11,795 nt of DNA, from NCBI GenBank assembly GCA_035530195.1, contig DATKVG010000151.1:1-11795 (forward strand), read 5' to 3'. Numbering within the stretch: the first letter of the stretch is position 1; every line of letters starts with the position of its first letter. Of this stretch, positions 5,605 through 11,795 are shown piece after piece. The position numbers were made by a program, and so were the translations under genes. The notes under the pieces are model-generated. The model had not been told where the DNA came from, did not search any database, and saw only the letters and a list, made by a program, of their open reading frames with translations. Source of the stretch: JAPLKX01 sp035530195 (lineage in GTDB: Bacteria; Hydrogenedentota; Hydrogenedentia; Hydrogenedentales; SLHB01).

Positions 5605-7023
5605 ATAGCCCAGGGATTCCATCTGCTCTTTCAGGGATTGGTCGATGATGGAAACGTCCTTGGCGCCGAACTCCCAGCCGTACTTTTTTTGCCACACCTG
5701 CAGCGTGCCCACAAGCGACTTGACCAGCTCGGGGCGTTGGGCGGCGATGTTCGTTTGCTCGAGGGGATCTGCCCGCAGGTCGTACAACTCGACGGGCTTG
5801 TACTCGAGATGGGCGTAACCCTGGCGGCCGTGGCGCTCCGCCTCGTTGATCCACATCACGTGCCTCTCCTGGGGATTGTAAATGAGCCGATAGTCTTTCA
5901 CCCGTATCGTCAGCATCTGATCTTCGTATTCTGCGACGGCGGGTCGTTCCGCTTCGTGCTTGCCCATGGCCAGCGGCATCAGGCTGTCGCCTTGGAAGGT
6001 TGGCGGGGGCTGGATGACGAGGGCGCCGAGGATGGTGGGAGCGATGCGCAGGTTCTCGACGATCTGCGGGACGCGCGCAGTGCGGGGGATCACGTTGGGT
6101 AGGCGAAGGATCAGCGGTACGTGGAGGGCGCTGCCGTACATCGAGGCGAAGTGGTAAAAGTACTTGAAGTGGTCGTACAACTCCTCGCCGTGATCGGCGG
6201 TGATGATTACGAGCGTGTTGTCTTCAAGGCCCTTTTGCTTAAGCCAATCGAGCAGGCGTGAGATGAGCGCATCGGTATACGCCACTTCAGCATCGTACAG
6301 GGCTTGCACCGATTGGAGTTTCTGCTGCGGGAGGTCTTGCTGGGCGAGCGTGACGCCGTTCAGTTCGTAATCCTGGGCTTCGCCGTCCGCCACCTCCGTA
6401 TAGGCGGGGTCGAACCTGCGGCCGTACTCGACCGGCGGCGTGAAGGGCCGGTGCGGCGCATACAGCAACAACCAGGAAAAAAACGGCCCCCCGCTTTTCT
6501 TCTCCATCCAACCGAGCGCATCGTTGACGACGGTTTCGTCGTCGCCTTTGGCGATATGCTCGAACCCTTCCCAATTCTTGCCCCACGTGAGTTCGTTGGC
6601 GAGGAACGCGCCGCAGGCATAGCCGTTTTCGCGGAGGATTTCGGCGAGGTAGGTGTTTTCTTCGGGCAGCTTGTAGGAATTTCCGCGGACGCCGTGCGCC
6701 ACGGGGTATTGGCCCGTCATGATGGTCGCCAGGGAAGGTACGGTAAGGCCGCGGGGCGCCATCACGTTTAAAAACAGCGTGCCCTGGCGGGCGACGGAGT
6801 CGATGGCGGGGGTGGTGTTTTTATCGTAGCCGTAGCAGCCAAGCCGGTCGGCCCGCAATGTGTCCACCGTGATGAGGAGGACGTTGAGCGGCCGTTGGGG
6901 AGGCTGGTTTGCGGCAGCCGGGTCTGGTTTTTGGCAGCCGACCGGCAGCATCGACACGGCCGCCAGAATCGCGGCGGCCAGCAGATGCCACGGGGCAACC
7001 TTCTTCTGCAAAACACATTCCAT
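5590..7023 (-). CDS. Sulfatase-superfamily protein lacking the formylglycine residue, probable lipoprotein
   Basis: The protein has 477 residues from the ATG at 7023. An N-terminal hydrophobic segment ends in LPVGC (Cys30), a lipobox-like signal with an atypical Pro at -3, followed by a Pro-rich linker, so membrane attachment is likely. The alkaline-phosphatase/sulfatase fold is clear: metal-binding Asp54 in LLITVDTLRADRLGCYGY, the nucleophile region LTVPSLATIMTG (93-104), ITADHGEELYDH (274-285, Asp277 and His278) and a C-terminal DLRADPLEQTN. In true sulfatases the nucleophile motif is C/S-x-P-S-R. Here it is Thr94-x-Pro-Ser-Leu, so neither the Cys/Ser that becomes formylglycine nor the following Arg is present. 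Thr is the nucleophile in some phosphotransferases and phosphodiesterases of the superfamily, so a non-sulfatase activity is plausible. No Shine-Dalgarno sequence precedes 7023. The 3' end overlaps the carboxypeptidase gene by 15 bases, tail to tail. Confidence 0.88.
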   Translation of the reverse strand: MECVLQKKVAPWHLLAAAILAAVSMLPVGCQKPDPAAANQPPQRPLNVLLITVDTLRADRLGCYGYDKNTTPAIDSVARQGTLFLNVMAPRGLTVPSLATIMTGQYPVAHGVRGNSYKLPEENTYLAEILRENGYACGAFLANELTWGKNWEGFEHIAKGDDETVVNDALGWMEKKSGGPFFSWLLLYAPHRPFTPPVEYGRRFDPAYTEVADGEAQDYELNGVTLAQQDLPQQKLQSVQALYDAEVAYTDALISRLLDWLKQKGLEDNTLVIITADHGEELYDHFKYFYHFASMYGSALHVPLILRLPNVIPRTARVPQIVENLRIAPTILGALVIQPPPTFQGDSLMPLAMGKHEAERPAVAEYEDQMLTIRVKDYRLIYNPQERHVMWINEAERHGRQGYAHLEYKPVELYDLRADPLEQTNIAAQRPELVKSLVGTLQVWQKKYGWEFGAKDVSIIDQSLKEQMESLGYLPGG

Positions 7024-7034
7024 CACGGCAACTA

Positions 7035-7064
7035 ATAATAACGAACTCGGTCGGGTATTGCCAA
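7035..7064 (-). promoter_or_regulatory. Possible promoter of the sulfatase-superfamily gene
   Basis: On the minus strand TTGGCA (complement of 7059-7064) is followed after 18 bases by TATTAT (complement of 7035-7040). Each hexamer matches consensus at five of six positions. Transcription would begin near 7028, only a few bases before the ATG at 7023, implying a very short or leaderless transcript. That agrees with the missing ribosome site before this ATG. An alternative TTG start at 7071 would lie upstream of this promoter. Confidence 0.45.
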
Positions 7065-7082
7065 GGGGCAAGGTTCTTTTTC

Positions 7083-7097
7083 GCGGACCATGTCCGC
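7083..7097. promoter_or_regulatory. Perfect dyad between divergent genes, possible operator
   Basis: GCGGAC, CAT, GTCCGC is a perfect 6-bp inverted repeat with a 3-base spacer. It lies in the 126-bp divergent region, about 27 bases upstream of the -10-like element of the sigma factor gene and about 20 bases upstream of the -35 of the sulfatase-side promoter. It has no T-run in the right place on either strand, so it is not a terminator. A repressor or activator site for one or both genes is the simplest reading, but no matching regulator is encoded in the window. Confidence 0.4.
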
Positions 7098-7107
7098 AAT
7101 TCGATGC

Positions 7108-7131
7108 GGAAAGCCTCTATTTGTATAGAAT
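7108..7131 (+). promoter_or_regulatory. Weak promoter-like element before the sigma factor fusion gene
   Basis: TATAGAAT (7124-7131) resembles a -10 box, but there is no good TTGACA-like hexamer 16-18 bases upstream (TTCGAT at 7100-7105 is poor). GGAAAG (7108-7113) resembles the GGAA core of ECF-type -35 elements, which would be compatible with autoregulation, but the spacing is short. A start near 7137 would leave a leader barely long enough for the ribosome site GAGGGAGG (7137-7144) ahead of the ATG at 7150. Confidence 0.3.
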
Positions 7132-7149
7132 GAATCGAGGGAGGCGCAG

Positions 7150-10100
7150 ATGTTCCGACGCTCGGATGGCAAGGTAGTGGCGCGCGTGCTGGCGGGTTAC
7201 CGCGAAGAGTACGGCGCCCTGGTGGAGCGGTATTGGCCGCTGGCCTATTCGGTGGGTTTTGCGCATGCAGGCAATTTCGAGGACGCCCGGGATGTCGCCC
7301 AGGACGCGCTGGTGGCCGCGTTTCAGAGGCTCGACACGCTGCGGGAGACGGAGAAATTCGCGCCTTGGCTGGCGGCGATTGCGCGTAACGTCGCGAGCAA
7401 GCTGCTGGCGAAACGGCGGCGGGAAAAGGCGGGCGGGCCGGAGACGGTGCCTGACTATTTCATCCCCGACCTCGAGGGGCGGGAGATGCGGGAGATGGTG
7501 CATGCGCACCTGATGCAGATGGACGAGGGGCCGCGCGAGGTGTTAGTGCTGCATTATTTTTCCGGCATGAGCACGCGGGAGATCGGCCGGGCGCTCGCCA
7601 TCAGCAGCGACGCCGCAGAAAAACGGCTGCAACGCGCGCGAAAAGAATTGGGCGACGCCCTGGTCGAACACCTGCGCGAACCAGCGGAGTGCAAGCTCGA
7701 CGACAAGCAGCGCGGGAGCGTGATGGCACTCGTTATTGCGGCGCCGGTGGCGTGGGAAACGGCCGGCGCGGCCGCCGGAAGCGCGGCTGCGGCCGGGAAT
7801 CTCGCGGCACAGGCGTCTCGCCTGTATTTGTGGTGGGCGGCGGCGGCCGTGTGCGTGGCGGGTGGCAGTGTTTTTCTGTGGCAATCGGGAATTGTTGGCG
7901 GCGCGCACGACAACGCAGGCACTGAATTGTCAGGCGCATCCGTCGCTGACACGACGCCTGTATCGGCGCCCGCTGCGCCGGTTTATACGCCGATACCTGA
8001 GGGCGGCGCGGCTGCGGGCGCACCGTCCGCAGAGGGCGGCTCCCGCACCATTACGGGCTGCACGCTGAACATCGAGCAGAAACCGGTGAGCGGGGCAACC
8101 GTGCAACTCGTCGAGTGGAAAGGAGAGCCGGACCGTTTGTGGGACGCGCGCATCCTGCAGACGACGTCCTCCGATGATCAAGGAACATTTTGCTTCCACA
8201 ACGTCAAGGACGACAATCTTCTTGTGCTGGCCTGCACCCAAGGCACCATCGGCTACGGGGTGTTCTACCTGGAGACTCCCGGCTTTGAAGTTCCGGTGCC
8301 CATGTTTCCGGCCAAGAGCCTCACGGGCCGCGTTACGGATAGCGAGGGCCGTCCCGTGGCGGACGCGCGGGTGTCACCGTTTTACGAGGGGGCTGACGGC
8401 AAGTACGTCCCTCGCCGTCAAGGCGGTGGCGGACTGATTGTTCCGCCGCAGTTGTACAAGGCGCTGGTTGTCAAAAGCGACGCCGAAGGCCTGTTCTCTA
8501 TCCCGCGTGTCTGGCCGGGCACGTGGTGGGTGCTGGCTCGTGCCGAGGGAACGGGCTTTGCAAAATCGCCGGCCGTCCACGCCGGGACTACCGGCATCGA
8601 GTTAGTGCTTGAAGTCGAAGGCGGCATCGAGGGGACTGTCATCGATTCGGAAGGCGCACCGGTGGCGGGCGCCACGGTCATCGGTCTAGCCGGAAGCCCT
8701 CTTGACATGTTTATGGTTGTTACGGGCGCGGACGGGCGTTTTGCTGTCGACTCGTTGCCGCCCGGGCCGTGTGGCTTCCACGTCAAACACGCCCGGCTGC
8801 AGATGGAAGAGAATCGCGAGCCCGTAACGGTGCTTCCAGGGCAGACGGCCAGTTGCGAGATCGTCATGAAAAAAGGCGGAACCGTGACGGGGCGGCTCAC
8901 AGACGCTTCAACAGGCGAGCCTGTTGCCGGCGCGACGGTGAGGGTGTTCCCGGAGGAGCCTGTCACGGTGGACGATTCAGGCCACTACCGCATTGATAAC
9001 ATAAAGCGCGTGAACACGACCCTTGACGCGGGGGCGCCCGGCTATGAGAGCCAACATTTGCAGGTGTTTGCGGGTGGCCCGGGGCAAACGTTGGAACAAA
9101 ACCTTCAGTTGGTGAAGTTGAGCGAGGACAAGAAGACGCGCGTGCGCGGGCGCGTGCAGGACGAGGCGGGGCAACCCGTCTCAGGCGCTTCCGTATGGGT
9201 GGGGGGTCAAAATTCCAGCGACACCGCAGCGGACGGCACGTTCGAAATAGCCGGCAATTTCGGCGGGCCGGTTTACGTATTGGCCCACAAGCTTGAACTT
9301 TCTTCCGAACTTTCAGGACCTTTCACGCTCAACGAGGAAGGCTTGGAGGATCTGACGCTGACGCTGCGTGGAGGCTGGAGCCACATCAGAGGCCGCATGG
9401 TAAACGGCAACGGACAACCTGTTCCCGACATCGACGTGCGTTTCAAGAACGACCAAACGGGAATCGAACTGTACAGCCAGTACAGCAACCAGATTGGCTG
9501 GTTTCAGGCCTGGGCCGTGTTGCCAGGAACGTATACGATCACGGCCAGGACGACGTCGTTTCAGGAAACCGAGCCGGTGCAGGTCGAGGTCCCCTCCGGT
9601 TCGCACGTTGACGGCGTGCTCCTCACCTGCGGGGGCAAGGGAAAGCTAACCATAGAAGGCGTGGTCGTCGACGATACGGGCAAGCTGCTGCCTGGCCAGT
9701 CCATCTGGGCCTCTTCGGAGACGGGTTTGTTTGGCGTCGTCGTCACTGACGAGCATGGCAGGTTTATCATCAGAGACCTCGAAGACTGCGAGTACACGAT
9801 TCAAGATCAAAAAGTTGCGGCGGGGACCCGCAACGTGCGCGTGGTGATGCCTCGCACCGCGACGATTATCGGACGGGTGGTTCTTCCCGATGGCACGCCC
9901 GCCGATAACTTCCAAGTGGGGTGGATCGGCGAACAGGTGCTGCAGTACTGGCGGCCCATCCAGAATCATGCCGACCCGGCCAACGGGGAGTTCGAACTCA
10001 GGGGGCTTGGCAGCGATGGAACGGCATGCGTGGTCGTCAAGGCGGAAGGGTTCAGTCCCGGGTTAACCCCGGTGTCCGAACTGAAACCCGGCGAAACGCG

Positions 10101-10959
10101 GCGAGGAGTGGTGGTGCGGCTGGAGGGGCAGGCTGACATAGCGGGACGGGTGATTCTGGAAAACGGCAAGCCGCTGGCGGGCGCAAAGGTGTTCGTGCAA
10201 ATGCCCGAACCGCCGTTTGACGTGAAACCCCACCTTTCTGAGGGCCAATCGCACCACCAGGGGGTCACAAACGAGAACGGCGAGTTTGTGTTTCACGCCC
10301 TTTACTGCCTTCCTCACTGCATCTGGGCGGAGCACGAAGGTTACCCTGATTCGGACGTGCTTCATGTTGAGCCAATCGGCGGCAAGACACTGGAAGTGAC
10401 CATTACGTTGCCTATTGGAGGCACCGTGACGGGCCGGGTGACCATGGCGGGCAGGCCAGTTGCCGGGGCAGGCATTTCGCTTCTTGTCCTGCGGGGGGAA
10501 CAAAGCGACATTGGCGGTTCTGCGACAACCGGGGCGGACGGCAAATACAAAATAGAAGCGGTTATGCCGGAGGTCTTGAATGTCCGGGCGAGTATTGATG
10601 GGCGCCACCGCACGATCCGCGATGTTGCTGTGTCAGCCGGCAGGACGGCTGTCGCCGACTTTGATTTCCCGGCGGGCAGTGCCAGCATCGCCGGCCAGGT
10701 GCTGGTGAACGGGGAGGTTCCGAAGGAACTCTTTGTGTCCGCCTGGAGTGAGTCGGAGCAATGGTTGTTTTTCGGAAAGGATACTGCAGAGTACCACGCT
10801 CCAAGCCTTCCCGCAGGCAATTGGATCGTTGGCGCGGAAATCCCTGCGAATGAGGTCGACGATCACCATGGCTATTCGGCGCACCGGGAAGTTAACCTCA
10901 TCGCCGGCCAAATCCTTGAACTGAATTTCGAGCTTCCTGAACGTCGCGCAGAGGAATAG
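7150..10959 (+). CDS. Membrane-tethered ECF sigma factor fused to about eleven carboxypeptidase-regulatory-like repeats
   Basis: A single 1269-residue frame. Residues 15-92 form sigma region 2 (VERYWPLAYSVGFAHAGNFEDARDVAQDALVAAFQ, then FAPWLAAIARN). Residues 112-175 form region 4, with the helix-turn-helix MSTREIGRALAISSDAAEKRLQRAR. No zinc-binding anti-sigma domain is seen. An Ala-rich stretch (191-222) leads to one membrane helix at 224-246 with Arg on its cytoplasmic side, then an Ala/Pro/Gly linker (250-298). After this come about eleven beta-sandwich units of 70-100 residues, beginning near 300, 388, 492, 577, 664, 744, 832, 904, 994, 1091 and 1175. Each has the pattern G-x-V-x-D-x-x-G-x-P-V-x-G-A-x-V, then D-x-x-G-x-F, then an L-x-PG-like turn (CarboxypepD_reg-like). 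I infer a cytoplasmic sigma domain held at the membrane by an extracytoplasmic sensor or adhesive stalk and released by proteolysis. Repeat ligand, protease and regulon are unknown. The start has GAGGGAGG 5 bases upstream. No separate anti-sigma gene is adjacent. Confidence 0.92.
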   Translation: MFRRSDGKVVARVLAGYREEYGALVERYWPLAYSVGFAHAGNFEDARDVAQDALVAAFQRLDTLRETEKFAPWLAAIARNVASKLLAKRRREKAGGPETVPDYFIPDLEGREMREMVHAHLMQMDEGPREVLVLHYFSGMSTREIGRALAISSDAAEKRLQRARKELGDALVEHLREPAECKLDDKQRGSVMALVIAAPVAWETAGAAAGSAAAAGNLAAQASRLYLWWAAAAVCVAGGSVFLWQSGIVGGAHDNAGTELSGASVADTTPVSAPAAPVYTPIPEGGAAAGAPSAEGGSRTITGCTLNIEQKPVSGATVQLVEWKGEPDRLWDARILQTTSSDDQGTFCFHNVKDDNLLVLACTQGTIGYGVFYLETPGFEVPVPMFPAKSLTGRVTDSEGRPVADARVSPFYEGADGKYVPRRQGGGGLIVPPQLYKALVVKSDAEGLFSIPRVWPGTWWVLARAEGTGFAKSPAVHAGTTGIELVLEVEGGIEGTVIDSEGAPVAGATVIGLAGSPLDMFMVVTGADGRFAVDSLPPGPCGFHVKHARLQMEENREPVTVLPGQTASCEIVMKKGGTVTGRLTDASTGEPVAGATVRVFPEEPVTVDDSGHYRIDNIKRVNTTLDAGAPGYESQHLQVFAGGPGQTLEQNLQLVKLSEDKKTRVRGRVQDEAGQPVSGASVWVGGQNSSDTAADGTFEIAGNFGGPVYVLAHKLELSSELSGPFTLNEEGLEDLTLTLRGGWSHIRGRMVNGNGQPVPDIDVRFKNDQTGIELYSQYSNQIGWFQAWAVLPGTYTITARTTSFQETEPVQVEVPSGSHVDGVLLTCGGKGKLTIEGVVVDDTGKLLPGQSIWASSETGLFGVVVTDEHGRFIIRDLEDCEYTIQDQKVAAGTRNVRVVMPRTATIIGRVVLPDGTPADNFQVGWIGEQVLQYWRPIQNHADPANGEFELRGLGSDGTACVVVKAEGFSPGLTPVSELKPGETRRGVVVRLEGQADIAGRVILENGKPLAGAKVFVQMPEPPFDVKPHLSEGQSHHQGVTNENGEFVFHALYCLPHCIWAEHEGYPDSDVLHVEPIGGKTLEVTITLPIGGTVTGRVTMAGRPVAGAGISLLVLRGEQSDIGGSATTGADGKYKIEAVMPEVLNVRASIDGRHRTIRDVAVSAGRTAVADFDFPAGSASIAGQVLVNGEVPKELFVSAWSESEQWLFFGKDTAEYHAPSLPAGNWIVGAEIPANEVDDHHGYSAHREVNLIAGQILELNFELPERRAEE
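7809..7825. repeat. Dispersed-type palindromic repeat inside the sigma fusion gene
   Basis: ACAGGCG, TCT, CGCCTGT is a perfect 7-bp inverted repeat with a 3-base loop. I recognise the wider context (GGCACAGGCG..TCGCCTGTATTTGTGG) as a short palindromic repeat common in PVC-type genomes. Its other frames spell the telltale GTGVSPV (plus strand) and TGETPVP (minus strand) often seen in chance ORFs there. In the reading frame of the gene it encodes AQASRLYLW, the junction into the membrane helix. Confidence 0.6.
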
Positions 10960-10981
10960 GCAAAGCGCGGGCGCGCACCAT

Positions 10982-11014
10982 GTGCAGGCGGGACGCCCGC
11001 ACGTCTTGGTTTTT
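10982..11014 (+). terminator. Probable terminator of the sigma fusion gene
   Basis: A 9-bp stem with one mismatch (GTGCAGGCG 10982-10990 with CGCCCGCAC 10994-11002, loop GGA) is followed by GTCTTGG and five T (11010-11014). It begins 22 bases after the stop codon of the sigma fusion gene. The T-run reaches into the stop codon of the converging ABM gene. The stem resembles the dispersed palindrome seen at 7809-7825 (AGGCG..CGCC core), so it may be a repeat copy serving as a terminator. Confidence 0.5.
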
Positions 11015-11318
11015 ACCACCCTGGATTGTCCGGGAAGATGTTTTTGTAGAAGGTCCGCGTGCGATCCTGTGCGAACATATGTTCGACGTTCTTTATCCAG
11101 CGGTTGTAATGATCGGTTTCTTTGTGTTTGGGTACGTCTTCGGGTGAGTGGTAGACCTCAACGAGCGTGAACCGTGCGGCGTCGTCGGCTTGCTGGATCA
11201 CGTCGAACCGGGCCACGCCGGGTTCTTTGACGCTGTTGGAAGCGTTGTCGATAGTGGCGTTGATGAATGCGTCGATGTATTCGGGTTTTACAACGATGTG
11301 TACGTGTACAATATACAT
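11013..11318 (-). CDS. ABM-fold protein, LsrG-like (antibiotic biosynthesis monooxygenase family)
   Basis: A 101-residue protein of the dimeric alpha+beta barrel (ABM/YgiN/LsrG) type. The pattern of LsrG, the isomerase that acts on phosphorylated autoinducer-2 breakdown products, can be followed: an N-terminal strand MYIVHVHIVV, GVARFDVIQQADDAARFTLVEVYHSPEDV (34-62), and HKETDHYNRW (65-74) with His65 and His70. The last segment RTFYKNIFP (88-96) is also at the usual place. The family includes monooxygenases without cofactor and isomerases; a quorum-signal role is not supported here because no other lsr gene is visible. The ATG at 11318 has GGGAG 8 bases upstream, and an in-frame extension to 11396 would overlap the previous gene. 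It lies 44 bases downstream of the HD-domain gene on the same strand, probably in one transcript. Confidence 0.85.
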   Translation of the reverse strand: MYIVHVHIVVKPEYIDAFINATIDNASNSVKEPGVARFDVIQQADDAARFTLVEVYHSPEDVPKHKETDHYNRWIKNVEHMFAQDRTRTFYKNIFPDNPGW

Positions 11319-11343
11319 TGGTCGATCTCCCGTTAGGTCATTT

Positions 11344-11364
11344 CGCAATCCGAAATCCGCAATC
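11344..11364. repeat. Dispersed-type short repeat at the HD gene stop codon
   Basis: The plus strand reads CGCAATC, CGAAAT, CCGCAATC. On the minus strand this is GATTGCGG followed by ATTTCGGATTGCG. It is a short direct repeat whose translations (RNPKSAI and GLIADFGLR) resemble the RNPQSAI/ADFGLR peptides that I associate with a dispersed intergenic repeat of PVC-type genomes. It starts within the stop codon of the HD-domain gene and fills about half of the 44-base gap before the ABM gene. Confidence 0.5.
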
Positions 11365-11794
11365 AAACCGGTCTTGTCCTGCCGGCGCGAGTGCAAATGG
11401 CGTCGAACAGGTCGGACACGTGCTTGATTCCATAATCGCGGAAGTTGGCGGGCGAATTCCAGAATTCTTCGAGATACCCGAGCCGTTCGCGGTCGTACCA
11501 GAGGACTTTGAGCATCATCTGGACTTTGTCGAGTGCCCTGACGAGCCGGGCTTCGGGAGTTTGGGCGTCGAGGAAATCGTGGTGGAGCCGGGCGAATTTC
11601 TCCGAAAACCCATGGAACAGGTCTTTGATGATGGCCTGTTCGGCGTGATCCTTGGCGTCGCTGAGGTAAGCGTCGGCGTAGGGCATGGGGATGTCCATGA
11701 GGCGGGATTCGGACAGGTCGTGTATGAGGGCCATGGTGAGTACGGCGTCGGGGTCGTATTGGTCGGGGTACTGATCGAGGAACAGCAGGGCCAG
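11363..11794 (-). CDS. HD-domain phosphohydrolase, YfbR/HDDC2-like (5' end outside window)
   Basis: The last 143 residues of a protein whose start lies beyond the right edge; the frame is open to the edge. It contains LALLFLDQYPDQYDPDAVLTMALIHDLSE, the second metal-binding HD doublet of the HD superfamily, followed by SRLMDIPMPY and a long helical region (AKDHAEQAIIKDLFHGF, then ARLVRALDKVQMMLKVL). The arrangement ALIHDLSE-x7-DIP resembles YfbR/HDDC2-type 5'-deoxynucleotidases (HD..E..GDIP), so hydrolysis of a nucleotide monophosphate is the likely activity. The first conserved His of the metal site should lie outside the window. It is the upstream member of a two-gene unit with the ABM-fold gene. 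Substrate assignment is uncertain because other HD families share the doublet. Confidence 0.85.
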   Translation of the reverse strand: MALLFLDQYPDQYDPDAVLTMALIHDLSESRLMDIPMPYADAYLSDAKDHAEQAIIKDLFHGFSEKFARLHHDFLDAQTPEARLVRALDKVQMMLKVLWYDRERLGYLEEFWNSPANFRDYGIKHVSDLFDAICTRAGRTRPV

Positions 11795-11795
11795 C

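Noticed and set aside
7960..7996. 9-bp inverted repeat (GTATCGGCG / CGCCGATAC, 19-base loop) in the sigma fusion gene
   Set aside because: It lies in the Ala/Pro linker coding region, with a long loop and no T-run; repetitive codon use explains it well enough.
8040..10940. Internal repeats suggesting a CRISPR array or tandem DNA repeat
   Set aside because: The repetition is at protein level (beta-sandwich units of 70-100 residues); the DNA units differ and there are no constant repeats with unique spacers.
11334..11396. Upstream extension of the ABM gene to 11396
   Set aside because: It would overlap the HD gene and translate a dispersed repeat (GLIADFGLR); ATG 11318 has a good ribosome site and begins the fold.

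Overview
The window is GC-rich bacterial DNA. Its gene content is typical of the Planctomycetota/PVC or Hydrogenedentota type of environmental bacterium. The markers are a DUF1559-like pseudopilin with an H-x10-DG tail, a Tat-exported Gfo/Idh/MocA oxidoreductase next to a Tat-exported hydroxypyruvate-isomerase-like protein, a sulfatase-superfamily protein, and an ECF sigma factor fused to a membrane segment and a long chain of carboxypeptidase-regulatory-like domains. Short dispersed repeats that I associate with such genomes are also present. The taxonomic call is inference from gene families, not a search result.

Layout. Bases 1-139 are the right end of an insertion sequence: the last codons of a transposase, read into a 25-bp-period tandem terminal repeat. 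A minus-strand pseudopilin gene (358-1254) follows as a self-contained unit, with a near-consensus promoter at 1332-1360 and a strong intrinsic terminator at 295-329. About 525 bases without a gene separate it from a plus-strand pair: the oxidoreductase (1781-3055) and the sugar isomerase/epimerase (3107-3994), closed by a terminator at 4006-4037. A secreted M14 zinc carboxypeptidase (4066-5604) comes next. Its 3' end overlaps, tail to tail, a minus-strand sulfatase-superfamily gene (5590-7023) that has Thr where the formylglycine Cys/Ser should be.

From a 126-bp divergent intergenic region, carrying a perfect 6+3+6 dyad and promoter-like elements in both directions, the 1269-residue sigma factor fusion (7150-10959) runs to the right. 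I read its protein as a cytoplasmic ECF sigma factor (about residues 15-175), one membrane-spanning helix (about 224-246), an Ala/Pro/Gly-rich linker, and about eleven consecutive beta-sandwich repeats outside the membrane. This is the most unusual object here and suggests a one-piece, membrane-tethered transcription switch that would need proteolysis to release the sigma part. The right end holds a minus-strand pair: an HD-domain phosphohydrolase cut by the window edge, then an ABM-fold (LsrG-like) small protein.

How the genes fit together. Nearly everything is exported or membrane-bound (pseudopilin, two Tat proteins, secreted peptidase, sulfatase-like protein, tethered sigma factor), which fits a bacterium that processes polymers at or outside its inner membrane. 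The oxidoreductase and isomerase probably act on a common sugar or sugar acid. The carboxypeptidase carries the same accessory fold that is repeated in the sigma fusion. No tRNA, rRNA or CRISPR array was seen.
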